A stretch of 64,000 nucleotides of DNA from Siminovitchia sp047228825 (GTDB lineage: Bacteria; Bacillota; Bacilli; Bacillales; Bacillaceae_C), in NCBI RefSeq assembly GCF_047228825.1, contig NZ_JBFEGN010000001.1, positions 186,001 to 250,000 on the forward strand. Reading direction: 5' to 3'. A program made the position numbers and the translations under genes. Positions 43,944 to 52,483 of the stretch are shown here, piece after piece; within the stretch, counting starts at the first letter, position 1; the number at the start of each line of letters is the position of its first letter. The notes below the pieces were generated by a model, which worked only from the letters and a program-made list of their open reading frames with translations, did no database searches and was not told the origin of the DNA.

Positions 43944-44819
43944 TTATTTTTCCAATATTTTCCGCAATACGGCCATTCTTGTATATACACCATTTTGCAT
44001 CTGTCTAAAAATTCTCGACCTGTTGCATTCCACGAGCCTGCCGGCTATTTCTACATCCCTGTTTACAGGACCGGGGTGCATAATAATGCTCCCTTTCTTC
44101 ATCCGCTTTTCCCTTTTAAGCGTCAGGCCATACAGCTCATGATATTCTTCGGCTGTCAAGCGGGACGTGTTTTCATGCCGCTCATGCTGAATTCTCAGAA
44201 GCATGACAACATCGGATATTTCCATGGCATGGTCTATATCAATGTAATTTTCGGCATCTCCGAAAAACCATTCCCGCGGTCCCGAGTAAAATACATTTGC
44301 ACCGAGGGCCGATAAAGCTTCACTGTTTGATTTTGCCACCCTGGAGTGGCTTAAATCCCCGATGATTGTAATGTTTAACCCCGAAAAACCCCCAAATTCC
44401 TGGCGGATTGTATACAGGTCAAGCAATGATTGTGTCGGATGTTGTCCGCAGCCGTCTCCTGCATTGATCAGCTTTGCGTTGACCCTGTCTTTCAGCGCTT
44501 CATAATACCGTTCTTCTTTGTGGCGGATGACCACCACATCCACGCCGATCGCTTCAAGGGTTTTGATCGTATCCTCCAATGTTTCCCCTTTTAAGATGCT
44601 TGAATGGGCCGTTTCAAACGGGACGACATCCAATCCAAGTTTTCTTTCCGCCACTTCAAAGCTCGTTCTAGTGCGGGTGCTTGGTTCAAAAAATAAATTG
44701 ACGGCAAAAGTAGCTTTTGGGGGGCTCCATCCATTCCCTTTTTGGAAGGATTCCGCCATATCCAATATCGCGTAGATATCGTCTTTCGGGAGATCACACA
44801 TCGAAAGCAAATGTTTCAT
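43944..44819 (-). CDS. pyrB: Aspartate carbamoyltransferase catalytic subunit
   Basis: Condenses carbamoyl phosphate with aspartate, the first committed pyrimidine step. The 291-residue protein has the carbamoyl-phosphate motif FFEPSTRTRTSFE (about residues 43-55), SILKGETLEDT (about 73-83, containing the catalytic Ser/Lys), GDGCGQHPTQSLLD (about 122-135) and MHPGPVNRD near the end. It is about 13 residues shorter at the C-terminus than the B. subtilis enzyme, which does not affect the active site. No regulatory pyrI is present, as usual for Bacilli. It follows a PyrR attenuator. Confidence 0.97.
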   Translation of the reverse strand: MKHLLSMCDLPKDDIYAILDMAESFQKGNGWSPPKATFAVNLFFEPSTRTRTSFEVAERKLGLDVVPFETAHSSILKGETLEDTIKTLEAIGVDVVVIRHKEERYYEALKDRVNAKLINAGDGCGQHPTQSLLDLYTIRQEFGGFSGLNITIIGDLSHSRVAKSNSEALSALGANVFYSGPREWFFGDAENYIDIDHAMEISDVVMLLRIQHERHENTSRLTAEEYHELYGLTLKREKRMKKGSIIMHPGPVNRDVEIAGRLVECNRSRIFRQMQNGVYTRMAVLRKILEK

Positions 44820-44844
44820 GAACGTTCACCTGTCTTTCCGTCAT

Positions 44845-44950
44845 AATCAAAAACCCTCTTTGCCGTTTGGGCAAAGAGGGTTCGCAAAAAAGAAGCCAGT
44901 ATCATTGCAGCTTCTGTAAAACCTCCCTTTGCCAGCCTCACGGGACTGAA
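44845..44950 (-). promoter_or_regulatory. PyrR-dependent attenuator between pyrR and pyrB
   Basis: The minus strand carries the PyrR-binding anti-antiterminator motif AGTCCCGTGAGGC (44934-44946). An intrinsic terminator AACCCTCTTTGCC-CAAAC-GGCAAAGAGGG followed by TTTTTGATT (about 44849-44882) lies downstream. With UMP bound, PyrR would favour the terminator and cut expression of pyrB onward. In B. subtilis the comparable second attenuator lies between pyrR and pyrP; here it directly precedes pyrB. Confidence 0.88.
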
Positions 44951-44961
44951 GTTAAAAGGGA

Positions 44962-45507
44962 CTATTCAATTGAATGGATTGTGACTTTGTCTCCGCCGTC
45001 AGTTTCCGAAAGTTCAACGACGATTTTTTCCAAGCGGGAAGTGGGAATATTTTTTCCGATAAAATCAGCACGGATCGGCAATTCCCTGTGCCCCCTGTCC
45101 ACGAGGACGGCTAGCTGGATTTGCGAAGGCCGCCCCATGTCGACCAATGCATCCATCGCCGCCCTTACCGTTCTTCCGGTGTACAAGACATCGTCTACCA
45201 AAATCACTTTTTTTTCGGCGATATCAACCGGCAAACTGGATCCTTTCACTTCAGGCTCGGCATTTTCCGTTTGAATCGTCAAGTCGTCTCTGTACAACGT
45301 GATATCGAGATCCCCTACAGGCAATTGCTCGCCTTCAATTCGTTCGATTCGTTCCGCCAGGCGCTGTGCCAGATAAATGCCGCGTGTTTTGATTCCGACC
45401 AGAACGCAATCTTCAATTCCTTTGTTTCTTTCAATAATCTCGTGGGCAATTCTTGTCAACGCCCTCTGAACGGCTTTTTCATCAAGGACAACCGCTTTTG
45501 GAGCCAT
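44962..45507 (-). CDS. pyrR: Pyrimidine operon attenuator and uracil phosphoribosyltransferase PyrR
   Basis: RNA-binding regulator that senses UMP/UTP and PRPP and promotes termination in pyr leaders; it also has weak uracil phosphoribosyltransferase activity. The 181-residue protein has the PRPP loop VILVDDVLYTGRTVRAAMDAL (about residues 97-117, only part quoted in family comparisons) and the basic surface GHRELPIRADFIGKNIPTS near the C-terminus. AAGAGGTG lies upstream of the ATG. It is the first gene of the operon, with attenuators on both sides. Confidence 0.97.
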   Translation of the reverse strand: MAPKAVVLDEKAVQRALTRIAHEIIERNKGIEDCVLVGIKTRGIYLAQRLAERIERIEGEQLPVGDLDITLYRDDLTIQTENAEPEVKGSSLPVDIAEKKVILVDDVLYTGRTVRAAMDALVDMGRPSQIQLAVLVDRGHRELPIRADFIGKNIPTSRLEKIVVELSETDGGDKVTIHSIE

Positions 45508-45531
45508 GTTTCACACCTCTTTTGGTAAAAT

Positions 45532-45645
45532 AAAAACCCTCCTGCCGATACGGCGAGAGGGTACAGTTTCTCCTTAAACGGGCACGATAAATGAGCTGCC
45601 CATCACGTTCCTTCTCAGCCTCACGGGACCGAATTTAAAGGTCTT
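45532..45645 (-). promoter_or_regulatory. PyrR-dependent attenuator in the pyrR leader
   Basis: The minus strand contains GGTCCCGTGAGGCT (45617-45630), the conserved PyrR-binding loop. Downstream is a terminator hairpin ACCCTCTCGCCG-TAT-CGGCAGGAGGGT followed by TTTTTATTTT (about 45532-45562). It lies between the pyr promoter and pyrR, giving feedback control of the whole operon by UMP. Confidence 0.88.
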
Positions 45646-45659
45646 ATTAAGCTATACCA

Positions 45660-45688
45660 ACTATATACCCGTTGATTGGATATGTCAA
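45660..45688 (-). promoter_or_regulatory. Sigma-A promoter of the pyr operon
   Basis: On the minus strand TTGACA (45683-45688) and TATAGT (45660-45665) are separated by exactly 17 bp. The -35 overlaps the rluD stop region. The PyrR leader starts just downstream. Confidence 0.85.
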
Positions 45689-46596
45689 TGGTTATGGCGC
45701 AATTTATCCAGAAGCTTCACAAAATACTGCGGCAATGGGGCGGTGAACTCCAGGTACTCCTCCGTTCTCGGATGCCGAAAGCCCAAAACGCCCGCATGCA
45801 ACACTTGGCCGTCTGCCGGGATCGTATGTTTAGGACCGTATTTCGGATCGCCTGCAAGCGGGTAGCCGATATACTTCATATGGACGCGTATTTGATGAGT
45901 CCGGCCTGTCTCCAGTTCACATTCTACAAATGTAAATTGTGCAAATCTTTCTTTTACCGCAAAATGAGTGACGGCATGCTTGCCTTTTTCGTTAACCGCC
46001 ATACTTTGCCGATCTGCCGGGTTTCGCCCTATCGGGGCATCAACCGTCCCGTGGTCATGCGGAATGACCCCGTGAACGAGCGCATAATATTTTCGGGTGA
46101 CCGTTTTTTTGACGAGCTGATCGACGAGCCGTTCATGGGCAAGATCATTTTTGGCAACCATCAGCAGCCCGGATGTATCCTTGTCGATTCGATGAACAAT
46201 GCCGGGACGCAAAACACCATTAATACCGGATAAATCTTTGCAATGGGCCATTAGTCCATTTACAAGTGTACCGGAAGGATGTCCAGGCGCGGGATGAACA
46301 ACCATCCCTTTCGGTTTATTTACAACAATGACGTCGGAATCCTCATAGTAAATTTCCAGATCCATTTCCTCCGGTTCCACGTTCAGCAGTTCCGGTTCGG
46401 GAATGGAAACAGAAATTTCGTCATCAGTCTGGCACTTATAATTTGCCTTCACTTGTACTCCGTTCACTTGAACCCACCCATCTTTGATCCACTGCTGAAC
46501 TTGTGAACGGGACCATTGTTCGTCAAGGGCAGCGATCAGCTTGTCAATCCGTTCCCCGTTTTCTTCACCTGAAACAAGATGCTCAACCTTTTCCAT
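45685..46596 (-). CDS. rluD: 23S rRNA pseudouridine synthase, RluD family (YlyB)
   Basis: Isomerises uridines to pseudouridine in large-subunit rRNA; the exact target positions in Bacilli were not checked here. The 303-residue protein has an N-terminal S4 domain (RIDKLIAALDEQWSRSQVQQW, about residues 17-37 in part). The catalytic motif VHRIDKDTSGLLMVAK (about 135-150) contains the essential aspartate, and HQIRVHMKYIGYPLAGD (about 230-246) is also present. The start overlaps lspA by 14 bp, so the two are coupled. The 3-prime end merges with the pyr promoter. Confidence 0.94.
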   Translation of the reverse strand: MEKVEHLVSGEENGERIDKLIAALDEQWSRSQVQQWIKDGWVQVNGVQVKANYKCQTDDEISVSIPEPELLNVEPEEMDLEIYYEDSDVIVVNKPKGMVVHPAPGHPSGTLVNGLMAHCKDLSGINGVLRPGIVHRIDKDTSGLLMVAKNDLAHERLVDQLVKKTVTRKYYALVHGVIPHDHGTVDAPIGRNPADRQSMAVNEKGKHAVTHFAVKERFAQFTFVECELETGRTHQIRVHMKYIGYPLAGDPKYGPKHTIPADGQVLHAGVLGFRHPRTEEYLEFTAPLPQYFVKLLDKLRHNH

Positions 46597-47059
46597 TCGA
46601 GTTCACCTTTTCTTTTCTTTCCTCACGAAAGATTTGGATCATCAACAGGCCGACGCCTATCGTCAAAGCAGAATCGGCTATATTGAAAACCGGAAAATCA
46701 TAGCCGAAAATATATGTATCAAGAAAATCGACGACTTCCTGCCTGAACAGGCGGTCAATGAAATTTCCGATAGCACCGCCTAAAATAAAAGCCAAGCTTG
46801 TCTGAAAGAGGGGTTTTCCTTTCGCTTGGGTTTGCATGTAATAAATAATGCCCGCCACCACAATGGCCGTTATCATATAAAATAACCACATTTGCCCCTC
46901 CAATATTCCCCAGGCCGCACCCCTGTTGCGGTGTGAAGTGATAAAGAAAAAATTTGGAAAAACCGCAATGCTTTCCCCTATCTCCATAAAACGAACGATC
47001 AGCCATTTTGTCAATTGGTCCAATGCTATCACAAATAAGGCAATCACATAATAGGCCAC
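46583..47059 (-). CDS. lspA: Lipoprotein signal peptidase (signal peptidase II)
   Basis: Aspartic peptidase in the membrane that removes signal peptides from lipid-modified prolipoproteins. The 158-residue protein has four membrane segments, and the two catalytic aspartates are in GGAIGNFIDR (about residues 104-113) and FNIADSAL (about 127-134). A GTG at 47059 (MAYYVIALF) is taken as start, 7 bases after GGGGG; a TTG two codons upstream is the alternative. It follows ileS after a terminator and overlaps rluD by 14 bp. Confidence 0.95.
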   Translation of the reverse strand: MAYYVIALFVIALDQLTKWLIVRFMEIGESIAVFPNFFFITSHRNRGAAWGILEGQMWLFYMITAIVVAGIIYYMQTQAKGKPLFQTSLAFILGGAIGNFIDRLFRQEVVDFLDTYIFGYDFPVFNIADSALTIGVGLLMIQIFREERKEKVNSNGKG

Positions 47060-47104
47060 GCGCAAACCCCCGAATCTTAAATGTCATTTCAATTGTATTT
47101 TAGC

Positions 47105-47139
47105 AAAAAGCAACAAGCCCTCCCGGCAGAAGGGCTTGC
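47105..47139 (-). terminator. Intrinsic terminator after ileS
   Basis: On the minus strand CAAGCCCT-TCTGCCGG-GAGGGCTTG is followed by TTGCTTTTTGC. It lies 6 bp after the ileS stop and before lspA. Confidence 0.8.
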
Positions 47140-47144
47140 CATTA

Positions 47145-49904
47145 TTATTTTAATTGCCTGACAACACCTGCACACCGCGGGCAAATATCCGGGTATTCCC
47201 CGTCATCCCCGACAGTTGGTGTTACAACCCAGCAGCGCGCACATGTTTCGCCTTCGGCCTTTTCAACAACTACCGCCGCACGTTCCAGCTTCAGGGCGTT
47301 TTCCGGTGCATCATCGTAAGCACCGCCTACTTCAAACGCCGACACAATAAACAATTGCTTAATGTCTTCGGAAATGCTTTCAAGCAATGCTTTTGTTTCA
47401 TCATGAACGTACAGGGTAACTTTTGCCGTAAGCGACTTGCCGATCACTTTTTTGTTTCTGGCCTCTTCCAACGCTTTTAGTACATCATCGCGCACGTGCA
47501 AAAATTCGTTCCATTTGTTTTCAAGCGCTTCGCTATTGGCAATTTCCTCTGTTTCGGGCATATCGGTTAATTGAACGCTGATTTCCTCCACACCGGGGAT
47601 GTATGACCATACTTCGTCCGTTGTATGGGGTAAAATCGGCGACAATAATTTCGAAAGGGCAACGACACATTTGTACATGACCGTTTGCATCGCCCTGCGT
47701 TCAAAATGATTCTCCGCTTCAATATACAGCACATCTTTTGCAAAGTCCATATAAAAAGCACTTAAATCGATTGTACAGAAATTGTTCACAGCGTGATAAA
47801 TATCCGCAAACTCAAATTCCTCATACGCAGCCAATGATTCCTTCATTAAGTTGTTTAGCCGGACAAGCAAAAATTGGTCTACTTCCCGCAACTTGGCTGT
47901 CGGAACCGAATGCGCTTTTGGATCGAAGCCGGCCAGGTTTCCCAGCAGGAAGCGGAAGGTGTTCCTGATTTTCCGATAGACCTCGCTTACTTGTTTTAAA
48001 ATGGCGTCGGAAATTCGGACATCTGACTGGTAATCCACCGAAGCAACCCAAAGACGTAAAATTTCAGCCCCAAATTGACTTGTGATTTTCGCCGGAACAA
48101 CAACATTTCCCAAAGATTTACTCATTTTATGGCCTTCACCATCAAGCGCAAATCCGTGGCTCAGCACTCCCTTGTACGGCGCTTTGCCGGTCACGGCGAC
48201 CGCCGTTGTCAAAGAAGAGTTGAACCAGCCGCGGTATTGGTCCGAACCTTCCAAATAAAGATCTGCAGGCCTTCTTTGGTCATCACGGACGACAAGAACT
48301 CCCTGGTGTGAAGAACCGGAATCGAACCAAACATCCATAATGTCCGTTTCTTTTGTAAAGATGCCGTTCGGGCTTCCCGGATGGGTAAAGCCTTCAGGCA
48401 AAAGCTCGGAAGCTTCTTTTTCAAACCAAATATTGGAGCCGTGCTTGCGGAACAACTCGGATACATGGGCAATCGTTTCATCCGTAATAATCGGCTCCCC
48501 GTTTTCCGCATAAAATACCGGAATCGGAACTCCCCATACCCTTTGCCGTGAAATACACCAGTCGCCGCGGTCGCGAACCATATTGAACAGCCGTGTTTCT
48601 CCCCATTTTGGGACCCATTTTACTTCTTTGATGGCCTCGAGAAGTTCAGGCCGGAAATCTTTAATGGAAGCAAACCATTGGGACGTGGCCCGGAAAATGA
48701 CCGGCTTTTTCGTCCGCCAATCATGCGGATACGAGTGTGTAATAAATTCGAGTTTCAAAAGCGCTCCTGCTTCATTCAGCTTTTCGGTAATCGGTTTGTT
48801 TGCCTTATCATAGAACAAGCCTTCAAATCCGGGAGCCTCATCGGTCATATATCCTTTATCATCAACAGGGCAAAGGACTCCGAGTTTGTATTTTTGGCCG
48901 ACATGAAAGTCGTCCTCCCCATGTCCGGGCGCAGTATGGACGCAGCCTGTTCCGGATTCAACCGTTACATGCTCTCCAAGAATGACAAGGGAGTCCCGAT
49001 TGTAGAGCGGGTGTTTGGCTACAATGTACTCCAGGTCTGTTCCTTTTACCGTCTTTATTGTTTCCGGATGATCCCATCCAAGCAGGGAAGCGACATTTTC
49101 CACCAGATCTTCAGCCACAACATATTGATGGCCGTTATGCTTCACAACCGCATAATTCAAATCCGGATGCACCGCAATCCCCAGGTTGGCGGGAATCGTC
49201 CATGGTGTCGTTGTCCAAACGACAATATAAGTCCCTTCATCCAAAACATTTTTTCCATCCTTTACTGGGAAGGCGACGTAAATCGACGGAGAGCGTTTAT
49301 CTTTATATTCAATTTCCGCCTCCGCCAAAGCGGACTCACTCGAAGGTGACCAATATACAGGTTTTTTGCCTTTGTAAATGTAGCCTTTCTTCGCCATTTC
49401 GCCGAACACTTTGATTTGTTCCGCTTCATATTCGGGTTTCAACGTAATATAAGGGTTTTCCCAATCTCCCCGTACACCGAGCCTCTTAAATTCCTTGCGC
49501 TGGTTGTCGATTTGTTCATGGGCGTACTCGGCGCATTTTTCCCGAAACTCTGCGATGGACATTTCCTTACGGTTTACCCCTTTGTTCGTTAACGCCTGTT
49601 CAATCGGAAGGCCGTGTGTGTCCCAGCCGGGTACGTAGGGAGCGCAAAAACCGGCCATTGATTTATAGCGGACAATCATATCTTTTAATGTTTTATTTAA
49701 CGCATGGCCCATATGCAGATCGCCGTTGGCATATGGGGGGCCGTCATGGAGAATAAAAAGCGGGCGGCCTTTTGTCCTTTCCTGGACTTTGCGGTAAATA
49801 TCATTTTCCTCCCACCATGCCTGGATTTCCGGCTCTCTTTTCGGCAAATTTCCCCGCATCGGGAACTCCGTTTTTGGCATGAGCAGTGTATCTTTATAAT
49901 CCAT
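47145..49904 (-). CDS. ileS: Isoleucyl-tRNA synthetase
   Basis: Charges tRNA-Ile and edits mis-activated valine. The 919-residue class-I synthetase has the HIGH-type motif as GDLHMGHALNK (about residues 62-72) and the KMSKS motif HKMSKSLGN (about 594-602). An editing (CP1) domain lies between them. The C-terminal zinc finger has CARCW and CPRC (about 889-910). It is of the bacterial type sensitive to mupirocin by sequence class (inference). It is expressed from a T-box leader, and a terminator follows. Confidence 0.97.
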   Translation of the reverse strand: MDYKDTLLMPKTEFPMRGNLPKREPEIQAWWEENDIYRKVQERTKGRPLFILHDGPPYANGDLHMGHALNKTLKDMIVRYKSMAGFCAPYVPGWDTHGLPIEQALTNKGVNRKEMSIAEFREKCAEYAHEQIDNQRKEFKRLGVRGDWENPYITLKPEYEAEQIKVFGEMAKKGYIYKGKKPVYWSPSSESALAEAEIEYKDKRSPSIYVAFPVKDGKNVLDEGTYIVVWTTTPWTIPANLGIAVHPDLNYAVVKHNGHQYVVAEDLVENVASLLGWDHPETIKTVKGTDLEYIVAKHPLYNRDSLVILGEHVTVESGTGCVHTAPGHGEDDFHVGQKYKLGVLCPVDDKGYMTDEAPGFEGLFYDKANKPITEKLNEAGALLKLEFITHSYPHDWRTKKPVIFRATSQWFASIKDFRPELLEAIKEVKWVPKWGETRLFNMVRDRGDWCISRQRVWGVPIPVFYAENGEPIITDETIAHVSELFRKHGSNIWFEKEASELLPEGFTHPGSPNGIFTKETDIMDVWFDSGSSHQGVLVVRDDQRRPADLYLEGSDQYRGWFNSSLTTAVAVTGKAPYKGVLSHGFALDGEGHKMSKSLGNVVVPAKITSQFGAEILRLWVASVDYQSDVRISDAILKQVSEVYRKIRNTFRFLLGNLAGFDPKAHSVPTAKLREVDQFLLVRLNNLMKESLAAYEEFEFADIYHAVNNFCTIDLSAFYMDFAKDVLYIEAENHFERRAMQTVMYKCVVALSKLLSPILPHTTDEVWSYIPGVEEISVQLTDMPETEEIANSEALENKWNEFLHVRDDVLKALEEARNKKVIGKSLTAKVTLYVHDETKALLESISEDIKQLFIVSAFEVGGAYDDAPENALKLERAAVVVEKAEGETCARCWVVTPTVGDDGEYPDICPRCAGVVRQLK

Positions 49905-49991
49905 TCATTCTTTTCCTCCTTAAACGTATTCTTTTAGCCATACGGCTCATCGTTCCATCACGTTTGGCAAGCCAGCATCTTTACAACGCAA

Positions 49992-50255
49992 ATAACCTTC
50001 TCATCCCAAGCAAGGGACGAGAAGGTTATCTTCCCGCGGTACCACCCAAATAGACAAAGCGCGCAGAGGCATTGTCCACTCTGGATCGTTATCGTTGATC
50101 AGACGCTCTCAACTACTCGCCGGATGCTTTCGTTTCGAGTACTCAAGGGTGATTTTCCATATCTCTTCCATGCCGGGCTTTCACCATCCCCGGTTCGCTT
50201 GAATGGTTTGTGAGAAATGTACTTTCCCTGTCATCGCTTGATTCCCTGTAAAATT
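49992..50255 (-). ncRNA. T-box leader of ileS
   Basis: The minus strand upstream of ileS carries the T-box sequence GGTGGTACCGCGGGAAG (about 50031-50044), which pairs with the NCCA end of uncharged tRNA. It is followed by a terminator hairpin AACCTTCTCGTCCC...GGGATGAGAAGGTT (49992-50029). A long Stem I lies further upstream. An AUC (Ile) triplet in AAAATCACCC (about 50145-50155) is the likely specifier codon. Uncharged tRNA-Ile should favour read-through into ileS. The specifier assignment is by inspection and less certain than the T-box itself. Confidence 0.92.
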
Positions 50256-50261
50256 ACTACT

Positions 50262-50291
50262 ATTATATGTGAGCGGATAAAACGATGTCAA
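50262..50291 (-). promoter_or_regulatory. Sigma-A promoter of the ileS T-box transcript
   Basis: On the minus strand TTGACA (50286-50291) and TATAAT (50262-50267), both perfect consensus, are separated by 18 bp. It lies directly downstream of the divIVA stop. Confidence 0.9.
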
Positions 50292-50294
50292 GCG

Positions 50295-50810
50295 CTACTC
50301 GACTTCTTCCGCTTCTTCCAGAGAAGTGAGTTCTGTAGCGTCGAGCTCAAATTCCATCAGCTTATCCCAATCGTCGCTTTGCAGCAGGTCAAGCTGAGCC
50401 TCGATCAACATGCGGAAGCGTGTACGAAATACTTTTGACTGCTTCTTTAATTCTTCAATTTCCAAGGCGATTTTTCGCGCTTTTGATAAAGATTCATTTA
50501 CAATTCTGTCCGCATTTTTTTCGGCTTCACGGATGATCAGCTTTGCTTCCTTCAAAGCATTGCCTTTTACTTCTTCAGCAGCCTCTTGGGCTACAACGAT
50601 CGACTTATTAAGCGTTTCCTCTATATTGTTGAAATGGCCCAGACGTTCATTCATCGAAGCCAATTTTTCTTCCAGCTCTTTTTTCTCGCGTATTAAAAGC
50701 TCGTAATCTTTTATAACCTGCTCGAGAAACTCGTTTACTTCGTCTTCATCATAACCGCGGAACCCTTTGCTGAATTCCTTGTTATGTATATCTACCGGCG
50801 TTAACGGCAT
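50295..50810 (-). CDS. divIVA: Cell-division and polarity protein DivIVA
   Basis: Coiled-coil scaffold that gathers at curved membrane at septa and poles and positions MinJ/MinCD and the chromosome origin. The 171-residue protein begins MPLTPVDIHNKEFSKGFRGY, the conserved membrane-binding N-domain. A long heptad-rich helix follows (about 30-150), then an acidic end. GGAGG precedes two adjacent ATG codons; the second (50810) has the better spacing. It is the last gene of the ylm cluster. Confidence 0.96.
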   Translation of the reverse strand: MPLTPVDIHNKEFSKGFRGYDEDEVNEFLEQVIKDYELLIREKKELEEKLASMNERLGHFNNIEETLNKSIVVAQEAAEEVKGNALKEAKLIIREAEKNADRIVNESLSKARKIALEIEELKKQSKVFRTRFRMLIEAQLDLLQSDDWDKLMEFELDATELTSLEEAEEVE

Positions 50811-50895
50811 CATGCCACCTCCTTGTGCTTTTTCTCTTTAAGATACATATATTATAACGAATTTCGCCCGGATCTGCGATTTTCTTTTAACATTT

Positions 50896-51672
50896 TTATT
50901 TGATTATCCCGAATTTTATCCTAAGCTTGTTTTTCTTTGTTTCCCCCAAAATGCCGACAATTTTGCATCTTCCGAGCCTGCGTGCCGAAATGATATCCCC
51001 CTGGAAACACTCCGTTGCCGGCTGCTCCGTTACTTTCCAGTTTAATTTTACCAGCTTTTGGCTGATAATTGATTGTGCTTTTTGCCTTGAAATGGAAAAG
51101 GCGGCAGACAGGATGGCATCCAGCCGCATCGCAGCAACAGTTGTTTCAAACTGATCCCACTTCTCTTCCCGTTCGATTGCTTCATCCAGTGCAATCTTTT
51201 GAACTGTCACATTGGCCTTGCCGATTTCTTTGAGTTGGGAGATTAAATAATCCTCTATTTCTTTACTCGAAAAAAATTGAATCCGATCTCCATTTACAAT
51301 GATGTCGCCAAACTTTTCCCTCTTGATCCCCAATGACATTAACGATCCGAGCACCATGCGGTGCTCCAGATTTACAAATTTCCGGGGATAATCGATTTCG
51401 TACAAGCCGATTTGGAAATCATCTTCTTCCGGTTCCATGTATCCCGGGTAAATGAGCGCCCTTTTTCGCTCACAAGCAGGATCTCCCCCAAAAAAGGAAC
51501 ATCGCACGTCCGGCCCGCCACCAATTACGGACTGCAGCATATGCTGCTGGCGAGGATCAAGAAAGTCCGTTAATTTCTCTGAATAGGTGCGTTCCACAAA
51601 TTCTTTCCAGTCTATTGCCAAATCAATAAACTGCTTCTCATCCTTGCGAAAATGTTGATAAATCCCAGACAA
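50896..51672 (-). CDS. ylmH: S4-domain RNA-binding protein YlmH
   Basis: A 258-residue protein conserved between ylmG and divIVA. Recent work on B. subtilis links YlmH to ribosome quality control as a factor that can assist tail addition by RqcH, which is encoded elsewhere in this window. The N-terminal region contains FLDPRQQ and GGGPDVRCSFFGGDPACERKR-type residues. The C-terminal S4 RNA-binding domain (RLDAILSAAFSISRQKAQ, about residues 180-197) includes the KLVKLNWK turn. The start is TTG at 51672, after GGAG at a rather long spacing. Confidence 0.9.
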   Translation of the reverse strand: MSGIYQHFRKDEKQFIDLAIDWKEFVERTYSEKLTDFLDPRQQHMLQSVIGGGPDVRCSFFGGDPACERKRALIYPGYMEPEEDDFQIGLYEIDYPRKFVNLEHRMVLGSLMSLGIKREKFGDIIVNGDRIQFFSSKEIEDYLISQLKEIGKANVTVQKIALDEAIEREEKWDQFETTVAAMRLDAILSAAFSISRQKAQSIISQKLVKLNWKVTEQPATECFQGDIISARRLGRCKIVGILGETKKNKLRIKFGIIK

Positions 51673-51735
51673 AACCGTTTCAACTCCATTTTAAAAAAGC
51701 GCAATAATCCTCCCAAACCGCGTTAGGCAAGAGCC

Positions 51736-52008
51736 TCAAGACATCTGGCCGACCCATTTGGCGATTTCCCACAAGCCCATTGTCGCAAGCCGGAGGACTA
51801 AAAAAGCAACAATTGGCGAAATGTCGATCATGCCAAGGGGCGGGACAATTCTGCGAAAAGGCTCCAAATACGGTTCACAAATCCGCGCTAAAATCTGCCC
51901 GATTCCGGATTCCCTGGCATTCGGGAACCACGACATTAATATGTATATAATTAATGCCCAGGAATATAGTTGAATAAGCTGTACAATTAAAGCAATTATC
52001 ATTGTCAT
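51736..52008 (-). CDS. ylmG: YggT family membrane protein YlmG
   Basis: A 90-residue YggT-family membrane protein of unknown biochemical role. It has two hydrophobic segments (about residues 5-25 and 62-82) separated by the family motif CEPYLEPFRRIVPPLGMIDISP. Its place between sepF and ylmH in the division cluster is conserved. Two in-frame ATG codons (52008, 52002) are possible starts. GAGGTGG lies 10 bases before the first, overlapping the sepF stop. Confidence 0.88.
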   Translation of the reverse strand: MTMIIALIVQLIQLYSWALIIYILMSWFPNARESGIGQILARICEPYLEPFRRIVPPLGMIDISPIVAFLVLRLATMGLWEIAKWVGQMS

Positions 52009-52012
52009 CCTG

Positions 52013-52465
52013 CTATGACCACCTCGAATCATCATAATGTCCGGCGTCCATCATCTCTGTAATATTTCCCGAAACTTCAACATTGTCGGGAGTGCAAAGA
52101 AAGATGTCGTTGCCGATTCTTTGAATATCGCCACCTATGGCGTACACTGTGCCGCTTAAAAAGTCAACGATCCTGATAGCCTGGTCGTGTTGAATACGCT
52201 GCAAATTAACGACAACCGCACGGCGGTTAACCAGGTGGTCTGCCACTTCCTGTGCTTCGGCGTATACCCTCGGCTCAATCAATATGACCTTGGAGGACTG
52301 CTGTACGCTTTGAAGGCTGACCACATTTTGCTTCCGGCCGGAAGCAACGGAAGCATTGGTGGATTTTTTCGGCTCCTCACGTTCCTCAGCCGGTCTTTCT
52401 TCTTCCACATATTCATATTCATCTTCCAGCAAAAAAAAGTTTTTGAACTTCGATTTTATACCCAA
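52013..52465 (-). CDS. sepF: Cell-division protein SepF
   Basis: Binds FtsZ, bundles it into rings and anchors it to the membrane. The 150-residue protein starts with an amphipathic membrane-binding helix (MGIKSKFKNFFLLEDEYEY). A variable acidic linker (about 17-50) and the conserved globular domain follow (about 60-145, VILIEPRVYAEAQEVADHL and VDFLSGTVYAIGG). A TTG at 52465 is taken as start because AAGGAGG lies 7 bases upstream; the ATG two codons earlier is only 1 base from that site. It lies between ylmE and ylmG. Confidence 0.94.
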   Translation of the reverse strand: MGIKSKFKNFFLLEDEYEYVEEERPAEEREEPKKSTNASVASGRKQNVVSLQSVQQSSKVILIEPRVYAEAQEVADHLVNRRAVVVNLQRIQHDQAIRIVDFLSGTVYAIGGDIQRIGNDIFLCTPDNVEVSGNITEMMDAGHYDDSRWS

Positions 52466-52483
52466 TTTCATGCCTCCTTCGCA

